A DNA stretch of 64,000 nucleotides from Coix lacryma-jobi var. lacryma-jobi (Eukaryota > Streptophyta > Magnoliopsida > Poales > Poaceae). How positions within the stretch are numbered: position 1 is the first letter of the stretch; the number at the start of each line of letters is the position of its first letter. Shown here in pieces: positions 1 to 10,557 of the stretch. The stretch spans positions 120,523,131-120,587,130 of the forward strand of contig CM019825.1 in NCBI GenBank assembly GCA_009763385.1, written 5' to 3'. A model generated the notes under the pieces. It saw only the letters and a list, made by a program, of their open reading frames with translations. It was not told the origin of the DNA and ran no database searches. Both the position numbers and the translations under genes were made by a program.

Positions 1-256
1 ACTAAGTGCTACTGAATTAAGAGAGAACCAACCTAATAATGATATAGAAAACTAACTTTTCTGTTCCGATGCTAAAAAGGGGAACCTATGCAGCGAGCGC
101 CTGGTATGTGAGGGGAATAGAGCAGGGTTTACCTTACTTGCTACTCCGGAGGAGATGGAGAGGCCTCCTTGCTGGCTATATAGAAGATCTGCAGGAAGAG
201 GGAAAAGAGGTTAGATGGAGAGGATCAAAGCAGCCGGCGGAGGGCTAACCCTAGTC
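1..256. other. Low-copy DNA, nothing recognised
   Basis: No convincing coding region, RNA gene or terminal repeat is visible here. The sequence is moderately AT-rich with a purine-rich stretch near 120-240. Confidence 0.5.
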
Positions 257-264
257 TCCAATCT

Positions 265-487
265 CAGTGGCGGATCTAGGATAAAAGTTTAGGAGGGGCT
301 AAGTTCAAACTACTTAGCAAAATTAAGACCTAAATCTTCTCTTTGTGAAATTATCTTTCACTTCAAACCCTTTTTAATCTTGTGTCATGACTAAAAATTC
401 ATAGAGGGGCTAAGGAGGGGCTCCATGGACGCGGTCGCCGTAGGGGGGGCTGCAGCCCCGGCAGCCCCCCTGGCAGATCCGCCCCTG
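265..487. mobile_element. hAT-type MITE with perfect 8-bp target duplication
   Basis: A 223-bp element bounded by inverted repeats CAGTGGCGGATCT on the left and the complement of CAGGGGCGGATCT on the right. It is flanked by an exact 8-bp direct repeat TCCAATCT at 257-264 and 488-495. An 8-bp duplication and a CAGNGGCGGA terminus are characteristic of hAT superfamily non-autonomous elements in plants. The interior is non-coding; the right half holds a G-run and a CAGCCCC-rich stretch. Confidence 0.85.
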
Positions 488-507
488 TCCAATCTCCATC
501 CGTAGAA

Positions 508-856
508 AAAAGTTGTTTAGATTGGGAAACTGAGTTTTTTTTCTCAACTGTAGCACTTTCGTTGTTATTTGACAAACTTTGTCCAATCATGTGCTAACTA
601 GGCTCAAAAGATTCGTCTTGTGATTTAGAACTAATCTGTGTAATTAGTTATTTATTTTACCAATATTTAATGCTTCATGCATGCGTCCAAACATTGATGT
701 GATGGTGTCTTGTGATTTAGAACTAATCTGTGTAATTAGTTAGTTATTTTACCAACATTTAATGCTTCATGCATACGTCCAAACATTGATGTGATGGTGA
801 TGTGATAGAGAGAGAGTGAAAAAAAGTTGATAGTTTGAAGGCATCTAAACAAGGCC
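508..856. mobile_element. Probable MITE with GGCCTTGTTTAGAT terminus
   Basis: The right end reads, on the minus strand, GGCCTTGTTTAGATGCC, a terminus common in grass inverted-repeat elements. The left end near 510 holds a degenerate partner (AGTTGTTTAGATTGGG). No clear target duplication was found, so the left boundary is approximate. The interior contains a 92-bp tandem duplication listed separately. Confidence 0.5.
615..798. repeat. 92-bp tandem duplication
   Basis: Two consecutive copies, 615-706 and 707-798, both starting GTCTTGTGATTTAGAACT and ending in ATGTGATGGTG. They differ at only a few positions, so this is a recent local duplication inside the MITE-like segment. Confidence 0.85.
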
Positions 857-1025
857 GGGAATATGTGTGCGCCCAGTCGTGAGGACAAGCCAGCGGTGAT
901 CCGGACGACGGCGTGCACCAGAAACGATCGCAGCGCACGCGCAGTCGGAGGGACACGTAACCATAAAGAGCTAGGTACGCGTGAACCTTTAGCACATGTA
1001 CTTTGAATCATGGTTCCCTGTCTAG
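857..1025. other. Low-copy spacer before the Athila insertion
   Basis: No gene or repeat was recognised. The 3' end (CTTCA, 1026-1030) is the left copy of the target duplication of the large Athila element. Confidence 0.4.
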
Positions 1026-1242
1026 CTTCATGTTGACGGTGCTTAAAGCATCATTTCACCATCAACATTTCACCCAAAACCAAGGTAAAACAACATAAAA
1101 GGTAGAAGATTTGGTTTATAACTAACCTATTTCCACATGTGCATAGTTTCTTATCTTAATGCAGGAAATGATGGAATTTGGGCCAAACAAGAGTACCAGG
1201 AGCAAGACCAAGCCACTCTGGCCCATTTGGGCCTGAGCAAGG

Positions 1243-1274
1243 TGGCGGCCGCCACCTATTACTGGCGGCCGCCA
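1243..1274. repeat. Paired palindrome module (5' LTR)
   Basis: Two copies of the perfect 12-bp palindrome TGGCGGCCGCCA start at 1243 and 1263, exactly 20 bp apart with an 8-bp spacer. In the 3' LTR the same locus retains a single copy (10080-10091), the difference being a clean 20-bp loss. Confidence 0.9.
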
Positions 1275-1505
1275 GGTCACTCGTGCCAAAAGTGGCCCAA
1301 GCCACGTCATCGATCCGTGGGAGTCACCTCAAGCTCAAATCCTGGCCATTGCACACTAAGGCGGTTTGATCCAAGGGCTAAGAAGAGTATCACCTGGATA
1401 GTGGGCTTTGGACACGTGTCTAAACCCTAACCGGCCCTCAAACCGACTTGGGAGAGCAAATGAAGACCGTTGGATGAATGGCGGTTGCATTGGACGGCAG
1501 AGAGG

Positions 1506-1537
1506 TGGCGGGCGCCAGGGTTTGGTCACGGGCGCCA
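1506..1537. repeat. Paired palindrome variant module (5' LTR)
   Basis: TGGCGGGCGCCA at 1506 and TCACGGGCGCCA at 1526, again 20 bp apart. The matching 3' LTR module is at 10323 and 10343. Confidence 0.75.
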
Positions 1538-2354
1538 CCCCCTAAACCCTAACCGACCTCCCCTTCACTCTATAAGTACCCCCCTAGCTTCCTAGCACTA
1601 TAAATAGGCCCCTTGAGCTCTCATTCGGAGAGCCTCACACCATTCCTCACCATTTGGTTAGATTAGCACACTTGCTATGCTAGAGAGATTAGAGAGAGTG
1701 TGAGTGCCTCACTAGAAGAGGAGCTGGAGAGGAGAAGAGTAGAAGTCTGGAGAGTTCCGGAGTTGTCGGAGACCTCTGCTTCTCTCTGCTCTACGCTTCA
1801 ACTTTGGTAACTTAGTATCTATTTTATCTTCAAGTATTTATTTTCAGTACTTGTGTGTTTGTTTCATTGCTTGATATTAGTTTCAAGTGCTCTAGTTCTA
1901 GTACAGGGCTAGTAGTAGTAATATATAGATTAAGTGTGGTACTTAGGTTATATATTGCCAGCGAATACGGCTAGGCCCCCGGATAGCTGTGGTAGCAAGC
2001 AGGTGGTGACAGCCCTGTGCGCCTTGAATTCCACCACGTAGTTGGTCTAGTTTAACAGTAGGGCTCGTTGTGCTAGCGTTCAACCTAAGTCAGTGGTAAA
2101 GGCTAGTACGCCCACAGTACACTAGTAAAGAACTTAAATCACTAGAAGTCTAATAGAACTAGGATCTACCCCAGTAGATAGTGCTCGTTCCCTTCATCTA
2201 TCCTAGATATCCTTACCCCCCTAGTTTTCTCAAAATCACTTCGCGTTCCTCATGGATTCGGTACCCCAGAATACTCTGAGGTGAAAAGCTACAACTGACA
2301 GTCGTGCGCTTGCGGTTTCTTCTGCGTGCCACCCGAGGTGTCAACAAGCTTTTC

Positions 2355-2373
2355 TGGCACCGTTGCCGGGGGA
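2355..2373 (+). other. Athila primer-binding site, tRNA-Asp type
   Basis: TGGCACCGTTGCCGGGGGA lies a few bases downstream of the 5' LTR. It is nearly identical to the complement of the 3' end of plant tRNA-Asp (TGGCGCCGTTGCCGGGGA), the usual Athila primer, with one substitution and one extra G. Confidence 0.8.
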
Positions 2374-2423
2374 CGGTAGATGATTTTTGAGACTAGAGTT
2401 AGGATCATCTTTACCCTCTCCGC

Positions 2424-3656
2424 ATGGAGAACCAATCTATCTTACAATTCGCACCTCCTAAGAGTTCACGATTAGAGCCACATTTATCATCACAACCTAT
2501 ATATGCCGATAGTTACGAATTGCGCCCTGACTTTATTAACAAAGTTCAGGAGAGCATGTTTACGGGATCAGAAAATCCCTACACACATCTACGTGAGTTT
2601 GAGCAAGTCTGTGCATGCTTGAACATTTCGGGCATTTCACCCGACACTGTCAAGTGGAAGCTGTTTCCGTTCACTTTGACGGGAGCAGCTAAAACATGGC
2701 ATGCTCGAACCGTGGGAAGTGCCAGAGGAGACTGGGGAACTTTACGGACCAAGTTTATCTTGACGTATTTCCCTATCCACCGAGTGGTACGACTACGAGT
2801 AGAAGTGTTGACCTTTAGACAAAATGATAAGGAGACATTAGGGGAGGCTTGGGACCGTTTTATTGGTTTAATCAATTCAGGACCCGATTTAGCCATACCC
2901 GATCCAGTGCTCCTTCAACATTTTTATGTCGGTCTAGAGAAAGAAAGCGCTCTTCACCTTGATCATTCGTCAGGTGGAGCGTTTCTTCATCTTTCTCCAC
3001 GAGGTGGAAAGGAGGTTCTTGATAGAATTCTCGAGAATATTCCTTATACTGGAGTTTCCGATGAAATCCCTAAGGAAGAAGTCGTAGAAACCCAAGTTTC
3101 GACTGTAGAACAACAAGAAGAGCCCGAGTCTAGCTCGTTGGACTTAGCGGAACCTATTCTGTCCACATCTGGGAGAGAAATTCTTCTGGAATTTTTGGGC
3201 GAGATAGAGGATGATGTGTTTGAGGATTACGGAAATGCTATGAACTACTCCGTTCAAGCTCTCCCATCCGACAAACCACTTCCTGAGTCCTCTGATGGAA
3301 TCTATAGTCGGGAGCGTCTTTTGGAACTTTCAGCTGTCATGAGTCATGAATGGACAATGGAAGCCGAAGTATCAGAAAACATCCCTCGCATAGATAAAGT
3401 ACCTAGCATAATAGATTGTCGAATTAGGGGAGAAAGGGCCTTTGCCTTTTACGACCCTGTCATGGGAATTAATGTTCTTGCTAGTAATTACGTATCCAGA
3501 ACATTCCCCGACCTTCAACGACAACCAACTAAACGGTGTTTAAGAGACCCAAATGGTGACATCTTGGAAAGTGAAGGAATCCTAAAGATGGTCCCCATCC
3601 AAGTAGATGGAGCGGACATGGTCTTAGATTTCTACATTTTCGATGGTCCTTTTTGA
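2424..3656 (+). CDS. Athila gag (capsid) with start of protease
   Basis: A 410-residue ORF starting at the first ATG after the primer site. Residues about 35-215 form the retrotransposon gag region, with the typical tract of W residues (KLFPFTLTGAAKTWHART, then LRTKFILTYFP) and the HFYVGLEKESALHLD segment characteristic of Athila gag. An acidic linker follows. The last 60 or so residues read into the protease region and then go out of frame at a T run (about 3650-3655). The downstream frame starting near 3643 continues the protein, so gag and pol were probably one reading frame. No CCHC knuckle was seen. Confidence 0.85.
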   Translation: MENQSILQFAPPKSSRLEPHLSSQPIYADSYELRPDFINKVQESMFTGSENPYTHLREFEQVCACLNISGISPDTVKWKLFPFTLTGAAKTWHARTVGSARGDWGTLRTKFILTYFPIHRVVRLRVEVLTFRQNDKETLGEAWDRFIGLINSGPDLAIPDPVLLQHFYVGLEKESALHLDHSSGGAFLHLSPRGGKEVLDRILENIPYTGVSDEIPKEEVVETQVSTVEQQEEPESSSLDLAEPILSTSGREILLEFLGEIEDDVFEDYGNAMNYSVQALPSDKPLPESSDGIYSRERLLELSAVMSHEWTMEAEVSENIPRIDKVPSIIDCRIRGERAFAFYDPVMGINVLASNYVSRTFPDLQRQPTKRCLRDPNGDILESEGILKMVPIQVDGADMVLDFYIFDGPF

Positions 3657-6600
3657 CGTCTTCTTAGGACAACCGTGGTCCATACTTGCCTTGCAAGGAC
3701 CATGTCAAGAGCACTTTAATGCTCAAATCGGTGGAAAAGAGTACTCAGTACCTTTCGTTCGTGCATTAAATTCTATTGTCGAACAAACACCAGAACCAGA
3801 TTTTCTCGATCAAGCCAGAACCTCTACTCTTTATGAGTTGGCTCAGCCTGATTTTGAAGAAGATTCTGAGTTCTTTGTTGAAGAAGAAGCCGAGACAGAT
3901 GAACCGTTTCACTTAGACGAATCGGAAAAGCCATCTCGACCTTCCATAGAGCTAAAACCTCTGCCTGAAGGCCTAAGATACATCTTTCTAAACAAAGACC
4001 CCGAGACTCCTGTAATCATTAGCAGTAAGCTATCTGAAGAGGAAGTCCGTAAGTTGACCCTTGTCTTAGAAAAACACCAATCTGTCTTTGGCTATTCACT
4101 TCAAGATTTGAAGGGAATTAGTCCAAATCTCTGCACCCATCGTATCCCTCTCGATCCTGAGATACCCTCTTCAAGAGAGCCACAAAGACGACTTAATAAC
4201 GCTATGCGTGAAGTCGTGAAAAAGGAGGTTCTGAAACTCTTGCACGCGGGAATTATTTATCCAGTTCCTTATAGTGAATGGGTAAGTCTCATGCAAGTAG
4301 TTCCAAAGAAAGGAGGCATGACAGTCGTTAAGAATGAGAAAAATGAGTTAATCCCTCAACGCACTGTCACTGGATGGAGGATGTGTATAGACCATGGAAT
4401 TAAATAGCCCGCTATTTGTGCCGCTATAGCCCGAAATAGCTTGAAAAAAATTGTGCCGCTATTTGCGTTCATGCACAATTTTGCCGCTATTTTGCCGCTA
4501 AAGTCCGCTAATTACAATTTATAAAACGCTAAACACTTTAGCTTTAGCTCGCTATTTAAAACCATGGTATAGACTATAGGAAGCTGAATAAAGCCACAAA
4601 GAAAGATCATTTCCCACTTCCTTTTATAGATGAGATGCTAGAGAGATTAGCAAACCATTCCTTCTTTTGCTTCCTGGATGGATATTCTGGTTATCACCAA
4701 ATCCCAATCCATCCAGATGACCAAAGTAAGACCACTTTTACATGCCTGTATGGAACTTATGCCTATAGACGCATGTCCTTTGGACTTTGCAATGCGCCGG
4801 CATCTTTCCAACGGTGTATGATGTCCATCTTTTCCGACATGATTGAACAAATCATGGAGGTATTCATGGACGACTTTTCGGTCTATGGGAAAACCTTTGA
4901 CGATTGCCTAGCCAATTTAGACAAAGTCCTCCAACGCTGTGAAGAGAAGGACCTAGTTCTTAACTGGGAAAAGTGTCACTTCATGGTGTGGGAAGGAATT
5001 GTCCTAGGCCATCGAATTCCAGAACATGGGATAGAAGTGGATAAAGCCAAAATCGATGTAATTGAACAATTGCCACCACCCACTAATGTAAAAGGAATCC
5101 GAAGCTTCTTGGGCCATACCGGTTTTTATAGAAGGTTTATTAAGGATTTCTCACAAGTCGCTAGACCCTTAACGAGCCTGTTAGCAAAAGACGTCCCGTT
5201 CAAATTTGATGAGGATTGTCTACAAGCTTTCAATATTTTGAAAAAGGCTCTAACTTCGGCACCAATCATCCAACCCCCAGATTGGAATTTGCCGTTCGAA
5301 ATCATGTGTGATGCTAGTGATTATACTGTGGGGGTCGTCCTTGGTCAAACTAAAGATAAGAAGCATTATGCTATTTCTTATGCTAGTAAGACCATGACTG
5401 GCCCCCAGCTAAACTATGCAACCACAGAAAAGGAACTTCTGGTCGTAGTCTTTGCCATAGACAAGTTTAGATCTTACTTAGTGGGAGCTAAGGTGATTGT
5501 TTATACCGATCACTCTGCTCTAAAATATCTCTTCACTAAGAAAGATGCTAAGCCAAGGTTGATCCGCTGGATCCTACTCCTTCAAGAATTTGACCTAGAA
5601 ATAAGAGACAAGAAAGGAGTAGAGAATTCAGTAGTTGATCACTTGTCTAGACTACAAGTCAACAATTCGGATAATCTCCCAATAAATGACTTCCTTCGCG
5701 ATGATACCCTTCTAAAAGTCACGTATACCAACCCTTGGTATGCAAACATCGTGAATTTTATAGTCACCGGCTATGTCCCGCTGGGGGAGAATAAAAAGAA
5801 ACTGCTATTTCAAAGCAGAACGCACCTATGGGATGAACCATATCTCTATAAGGTTTGTGCAGATGGACTCTTGAGAAAATGTGTCCCCATAGAAGAAGCA
5901 ACAAAAATCATAGATAGATGTCACTCCGCCGAATATGGAGGACACTATGGAGCTTTTCGGACACATGCTAAAATTTGGCAAAGTGGTTTTTATTGGCCAT
6001 CCATGTACGAGGACACAAAGAATTATGTGAGACGTTGTCCTCGTTGCCAAAAGCATGGTAACATTAATGCCCGAGATGCTATGCCACTCGTGAACAATCT
6101 CCAAGTTGAGTTGTTCGATGTTTGGGGTATAGATTTCATGGGCCCCTTTCCTAAATCCTATGATGCTGAGTACATTCTTGTGGCGGTGGATTATGTCTCG
6201 AAATGGGTAGAAGCCATACCCTGTCGAGCAGCAAATGCTAAACATTCGAAGAAAATGTTCAAAGAGAACATCTTTCCTCGTTTTGGAGTTCCTAGACTAG
6301 TCATTAGTGACGGAGGCCCTCATTTCATAGATAAGAGCTTCCGACATTTCTTAGCTAGTCAAGGAGTCCAACATAATGTAGCCACTGCATACCACCCCCA
6401 AACAAGTGGACAGGCCGAAACGTCCAATAAACAAATAAAGAATATCTTGCAAAAGACGGTAGAAGAAATGGGAAGGGGATGGAAACATAAGTTACCCGAA
6501 GCTCTGTGGGCCTATCGGACCGCCTATAAGACCCCGATTGGAATGTCCCCATACCAACTAGTTTATGGGAAAACTTATCATCTTCCTGTTGAGCTTGAGT

Positions 6601-7031
6601 TCAAAGCTCATTGGGCCATTAAAAAATGGAACATGGACCTTGACCAAGCTGGCAAAAATAGGAAGATGCAAATTTCCTAACTAGAAGAATGGCGAGAGAA
6701 AGCCTATCATAGTGCCAAGCTCTATAAAGAGAAGACTAAGAGATGGCATGATAAACGGATCAAAAAGAAAGAGTTCGAAGTAGGAGATAAAGTTTTACTC
6801 TTTAACTCTCGTGTCCGACTTTTCGGACATGGTAAACTTCGAAGCAAATGGGAAGGACCTTTCAAGGTTGTTGCAACCTCTTCCCATGGAGCCGTCACAT
6901 TAGAAAGTGACGATGGGCAAATCTTCAAAGTCAATGGACAAAGATTAAAAATATTCTATGACTTTGATAAAAATGAGCTAAACAAAATTGATATAATTAA
7001 CTTTGAAGTAGCTCAAGCCCATGACAATTAA
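3643..7031 (+). pseudogene. Athila pol (protease end, RT, RNase H, integrase), disrupted
   Basis: Two frames make one polyprotein: 3643-4392 and, after a MITE, 4575-6677, then 6681-7031 beyond an in-frame TAA (6678-6680). The MITE plus its target copy adds 182 bp, which accounts exactly for the frame change. Visible parts are the RT with FMDD active site (4863-4874), RNase H (MCDASD near 5303; YTDHSALKYL near 5502), an integrase zinc region with paired H and C residues (about 5922-6054), and an integrase core with GIDFMG (near 6126), ISDGG (near 6304) and an AETSN glutamate (near 6415). The C-terminal segment (LFGHGKLRSKWEGPF) is the usual gypsy integrase tail. Non-functional as sequenced. 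Confidence 0.88.
4393..4566. mobile_element. hAT-type MITE inside Athila pol
   Basis: A 174-bp AT-rich element with inverted ends CATGGAATTAAATAGC and CATGGTTTTAAATAGC. It is flanked by a perfect 8-bp direct repeat GTATAGAC (4385-4392 and 4567-4574). Short GCCGCTAT/ATAGCGGC-like blocks repeat inside. Removing element and one repeat copy restores continuity of the conserved RT motif that starts W-R-M-C-I-D, confirming the boundaries. Confidence 0.9.
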
Positions 7032-7187
7032 TGAATGGACCCAATTTACCCCTTGTCCATTTCATGCACCTAGTCCATCCAAAACCCCGAGAAAGGCCTC
7101 TTTAGGCCCAACCAAGCCATTTCGACCTTGGGACTTTAAATTTTAGGAGGCTTACCTTCTCCCGCTCGATGCCCGTCGAAGGAGGAG

Positions 7188-7239
7188 TGGCGGCCGCCAC
7201 TCCCAACTGGCGGCCGCCACCAAATCCTGGCGCCCGCCG
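7188..7239. repeat. Triple palindrome module after pol
   Basis: TGGCGGCCGCCA at 7188 and 7208, then the related TGGCGCCCGCCG at 7228: three units in a strict 20-bp register with 8-bp spacers of unrelated sequence. Confidence 0.85.
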
Positions 7240-7432
7240 CTCTAGGTGGTGGTTTAGAAGCCCCTCTCCACGTGGCAGCTAATCCTGAGCTCGGGAGAGT
7301 GAAAGAAGGAGGAGATGAGGACGTGTTAGTTAATCTAAGGCTTATCCCTCCACTTCTCCCCCTTCTTAAAAGAAGAACTCTTTCTTCTCCCTCCATCTAC
7401 TCACAAAGTCCAGCCAAGCCTCCTCCAACACC

Positions 7433-8275
7433 ATGTCGTCTCCACGGAAATCCGAGTCCTATAACCCTCAAGGATCCATCTCGTCCTCCACCCGATCTTT
7501 GATCGACGACGACATGGAGGTACTTGGCGTACCTCCTTTAGCAATGGTGCTGCCTGACGGCACTTATGTCAAGGGGACACCACCGGAGAGTGCAGGGAAG
7601 GCACCAGCCACCACTCCAGTGGCGGGCGCCACCCCTGCTGGGCGGCCGCCAGGGGTGAAGCGCCCCATGGCCTCGTCTCTGCTCCGTCTTCATCCTCCTC
7701 CGGTGGTGCCACCCGAGAAGAAATTAAGGACGCCCACCAGGTCGACCACAGGGGAGATCACCCCGAGGAAGTCTCCGGCCGTCAAGGCCAGGGGTGATGA
7801 AACGCCCACTCCGTCAAGGGTGAAATCCCGGGTCAGCTTTGGCTCGGATAGCCGCACCCGCAGTTACAGCCCCAATCCTAAGAGGGCTAAGCTAGAGGTG
7901 TATGGCGTGAGGATGCCCGATGGGCATTATTAGAAGAGGTTGCGCGAGCATGAGGCGAGCACTCATGACTCCAATGGGTCGCTCTCTGAGCCATCCGTGC
8001 GCCGCCGTCTCAACCCATCACCGGCAGGAGTCCCCGGCGAGATGGAGCACAACGGTGGTGAGGAGGGATTAACCCTCGAAAAACTTGCCACCGAGGTGAA
8101 GAAGCTGCGCAAGGAGAAGAGCGCCTTGGAGGATCAAGTCGCAGAGATAGCCCTCTGGCGAATGGACATGGAGGATCGGTTCACCATCCTCCGCAAGGGC
8201 TGCACCTCGAAGATCAAGCGTCTCTTCAAAGAGACGGGCTTCGAGGATCTCTACGAGGCCCCTCCATTAGATTAG
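7433..8275 (+). pseudogene. Extra ORF downstream of Athila pol, in-frame TAG
   Basis: One reading frame of 281 codons interrupted by a single TAG at 7931-7933. The first part (166 residues) is rich in P, S, T and basic residues. The second part (from 7934) contains a heptad-like coiled coil (LEKLATEVKKLRKEKSALEDQ begins near 8070) followed by a basic patch (KIKRLFKETG). Athila elements often have an extra, sometimes called env-like, ORF at this position, but I see no clear signal peptide or membrane segment, so envelope function is not supported. A palindrome module (7620-7651) lies inside it. The TAG may be a mutation or read-through. Confidence 0.6.
7620..7651. repeat. Paired palindrome module inside extra ORF
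   Basis: TGGCGGGCGCCA at 7620 and GGGCGGCCGCCA at 7640, 20 bp apart. Confidence 0.8.
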
Positions 8276-8595
8276 ATTAGATTAGGGTGTCTAGTTAGAT
8301 TTTTAGTTTGATTTAGTTTAAGTTTAATTCTGCTTGATTTAAATTTTAGATTGTTTAATTTTCAATTTAGAACTCTTGTTTAGGAATTTTTATTTAATGA
8401 ATAAAAAGACACCCTTATTATTTTTCCCTTCATCAAGTTTATTCATTTTAAAAATAAAAAGTACCAAAACTTCAAGTGTGGAGGAAATCCCCTCTCTAAA
8501 CACCTCTCTAAAATGTGACAAAATGTTCAAAGCTGTAACCTGAACTTAGCAAGGTAACTACCACGCTGTTTGCAAGCCTCATGGGCCAAAGCCCA

Positions 8596-8627
8596 TGGCG
8601 GCCGCCACTTACTACTGGCGGCCGCCA
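8596..8627. repeat. Paired palindrome module in tail
   Basis: TGGCGGCCGCCA at 8596 and 8616, 20 bp apart, with spacer CTTACTAC that resembles the LTR module spacer CCTATTAC. Confidence 0.9.
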
Positions 8628-9227
8628 GGCCGCTCTGCACCGAAACACTCCCGGTGAACCCCTAAACCTGTGTTTTAAATTATGTACAATTTGGATCACT
8701 GGATGTCTCGGTTTGAACTAAAAATGCAGCTAGAAAAAAAAATGCTGAAACAATTTCTTTTGAATTGAGTGTTTACACGACATGTTATTCTACCTTTTAT
8801 TCATGTGTAGTAGCCTACTCATTTTGATAGGGAAGTCAACCTAGGTTGTTGTTTGATAAGATATAGAAGTAGTAATTGAAATTGCATTAGTACTCTGCTA
8901 CAACCTTGGGAGTTTTTATTTTGAAAACCAAAATTTCCATGGTTCATGATCTTTCTTTCCTATCCACCCACCAGAGCCAAAATATTAGAGTATAGGAGAA
9001 CAGCCCATAAAGCCTTCTAAATCAATCTTTGAGCTTTGTCAAGAATAGTTGATCTAGGTAGAAGAGTTTAGTCATGCTCTAAAAGCCAAGGCAAACCATG
9101 CCTTTTTGAGAGAACTCTCACACTGAGAGTATACTCATGTAGTTCTCCTCCAAAATTTTGTTCTAAAAGAATTGTATAAATTTTCTCATTCCTTCAAAGG
9201 ACATGGCTATATAGTATTTAAAAAAAA

Positions 9228-9265
9228 GAGCAAATGCTCTAAAAAGGACAAGTGTCCAAGTATTC

Positions 9266-9311
<46 letters not shown>

Positions 9312-9360
9312 AAATGCTCTAAAAAAGGACAAGTGTCCAAGTATTCAAAAAAAAAGAGAG
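9228..9360. repeat. GA microsatellite within a duplicated segment
   Basis: A segment starting GAGCAAATGCTCTAAAAA and ending in TATTCAAAAAA occurs at 9228 and again at 9309, separated by about 20 GA dinucleotides (9270-9308). Each copy is followed by GA repeats. Confidence 0.85.
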
Positions 9361-9867
9361 AGATGCATATAGCCATGATCCTTGGTAAGAGAAGAGTTTC
9401 AAAAGGAACAAAGGAGTTGAGTTAGTCCACCTTATACCTTGGCTAGTGCATGACTATACTCTCCCATGATCCTAAACTTGACTTAGCAATAAAAGAGAGA
9501 TAGAAGTGCCTTACATTCCTTCCTTTCCCTATAAACTCCACATAAACCATAGGATAGACTCTGGCATTTTCTTTTGCCATAAAGTGAGGATATACACCAT
9601 GAGTGCCTTGAGATTTAAAGAGAGATTCAATGAACCATGATTTTCATTTTGAAAATATTCTGAAATCCCAAGGTATGTAAAAGAGGAAAGTGTGTTTCTC
9701 TTGCTTGCAAGCTATTCTATCCTTCAACCACCATAGGTATGATTTATTAGCCACTTGGAAAGGTTACTAACATGAGTATAGGTAGTTGGACATCTTGTGT
9801 GAATGCTTAGTTCAATAAAATTGTTTCAATCCTTAAAGTCCATGCTTGAGGTTAGTGTGGGGGAGCT

Positions 9868-10557
9868 TGTTGACGGTGCTTAAAGCATCATTTCACCATC
9901 AACATTTCACCCAAAACCAAGGTAAAACAACATAAAAGGTAGAAGATTTGGTTTATAACTAACCTATTTCCACATGTGCATAGTTTCTTATCTTAATGCA
10001 GGAAATGATGGAATTTGGGCCAAACAAGAGTACCAGGAGCAAGGCCAAGCCACTCTGGCCCATTTGGGCCTGAGCAAGGTGGCGGCCGCCAGGTCACTCG
10101 TGCCAAAAGTGGCCCAAGCCACGTCATCGATCCGTGGGAGTCACCTCAAGCTCAAATCCTGGCCATTGCACACTAAGGCGGTTTGATCCAAGGGCTAAGA
10201 AGAGTATCACCTGGATTGTGGGCTTTGGACACGTGTCTAAACCCTAACCGGCCCTCAAACTGACTTGGGAGAGCAAATGAAGACCGTTGGATGAATGGCG
10301 GTTGCATTGGACGGCAGAGAGGTGGCGGGCGCCAGGGTTTGGTCGCGGGCGCCACCCCTAAACCCTAACCGACCTCCCCTTCACTCTATAAGTACCCCCT
10401 AGCTTCCTAGCACTATAAATAGGCCCCTTGAGCTCTCATTCGGAGAGCCTCACACCATTCCTCACCATTTGGTTAGATTAGCACACTTGCTATGCTAGAG
10501 AGGTTAGAGAGAGTGTGAGTGCCTCACTAGAAGAAGAGCTGGAGAGGAGAAGAGTAG
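9868..10557 (+). repeat. Athila 3' LTR, left part
   Basis: Matches the 5' LTR from its first base (TGTTGACGG) to the point where the nested gypsy element enters. Ends with AGTAG (10553-10557), the left target duplication of that insertion. Has lost one 20-bp palindrome unit relative to the 5' LTR. Confidence 0.9.

Larger units (their letters stand above)
1031..2346 (+). repeat. Athila 5' LTR
   Basis: 1316 bp, beginning TGTTGACGG and ending GTGTCAACA. A TATAAGTA/TATAAATA pair near 1571-1606 lies in a suitable place for a promoter. It contains two 20-bp-spaced palindrome modules (1243-1274, 1506-1537). The 3' LTR matches closely, but is split by a nested element and lacks one 20-bp unit. Confidence 0.9.
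8276..9867 (+). other. Athila non-coding tail and polypurine tract
   Basis: No long coding region. It holds another palindrome pair (8596-8627) and a GA microsatellite inside a short duplication (9228-9360). It ends in a purine tract GTGTGGGGGAGCT (about 9855-9867) immediately before the 3' LTR, as expected for plus-strand priming. Confidence 0.75.

Noticed and set aside
9172..9372. Open frame with arginine-glutamate repeats
   Set aside because: Translation of the GA microsatellite.
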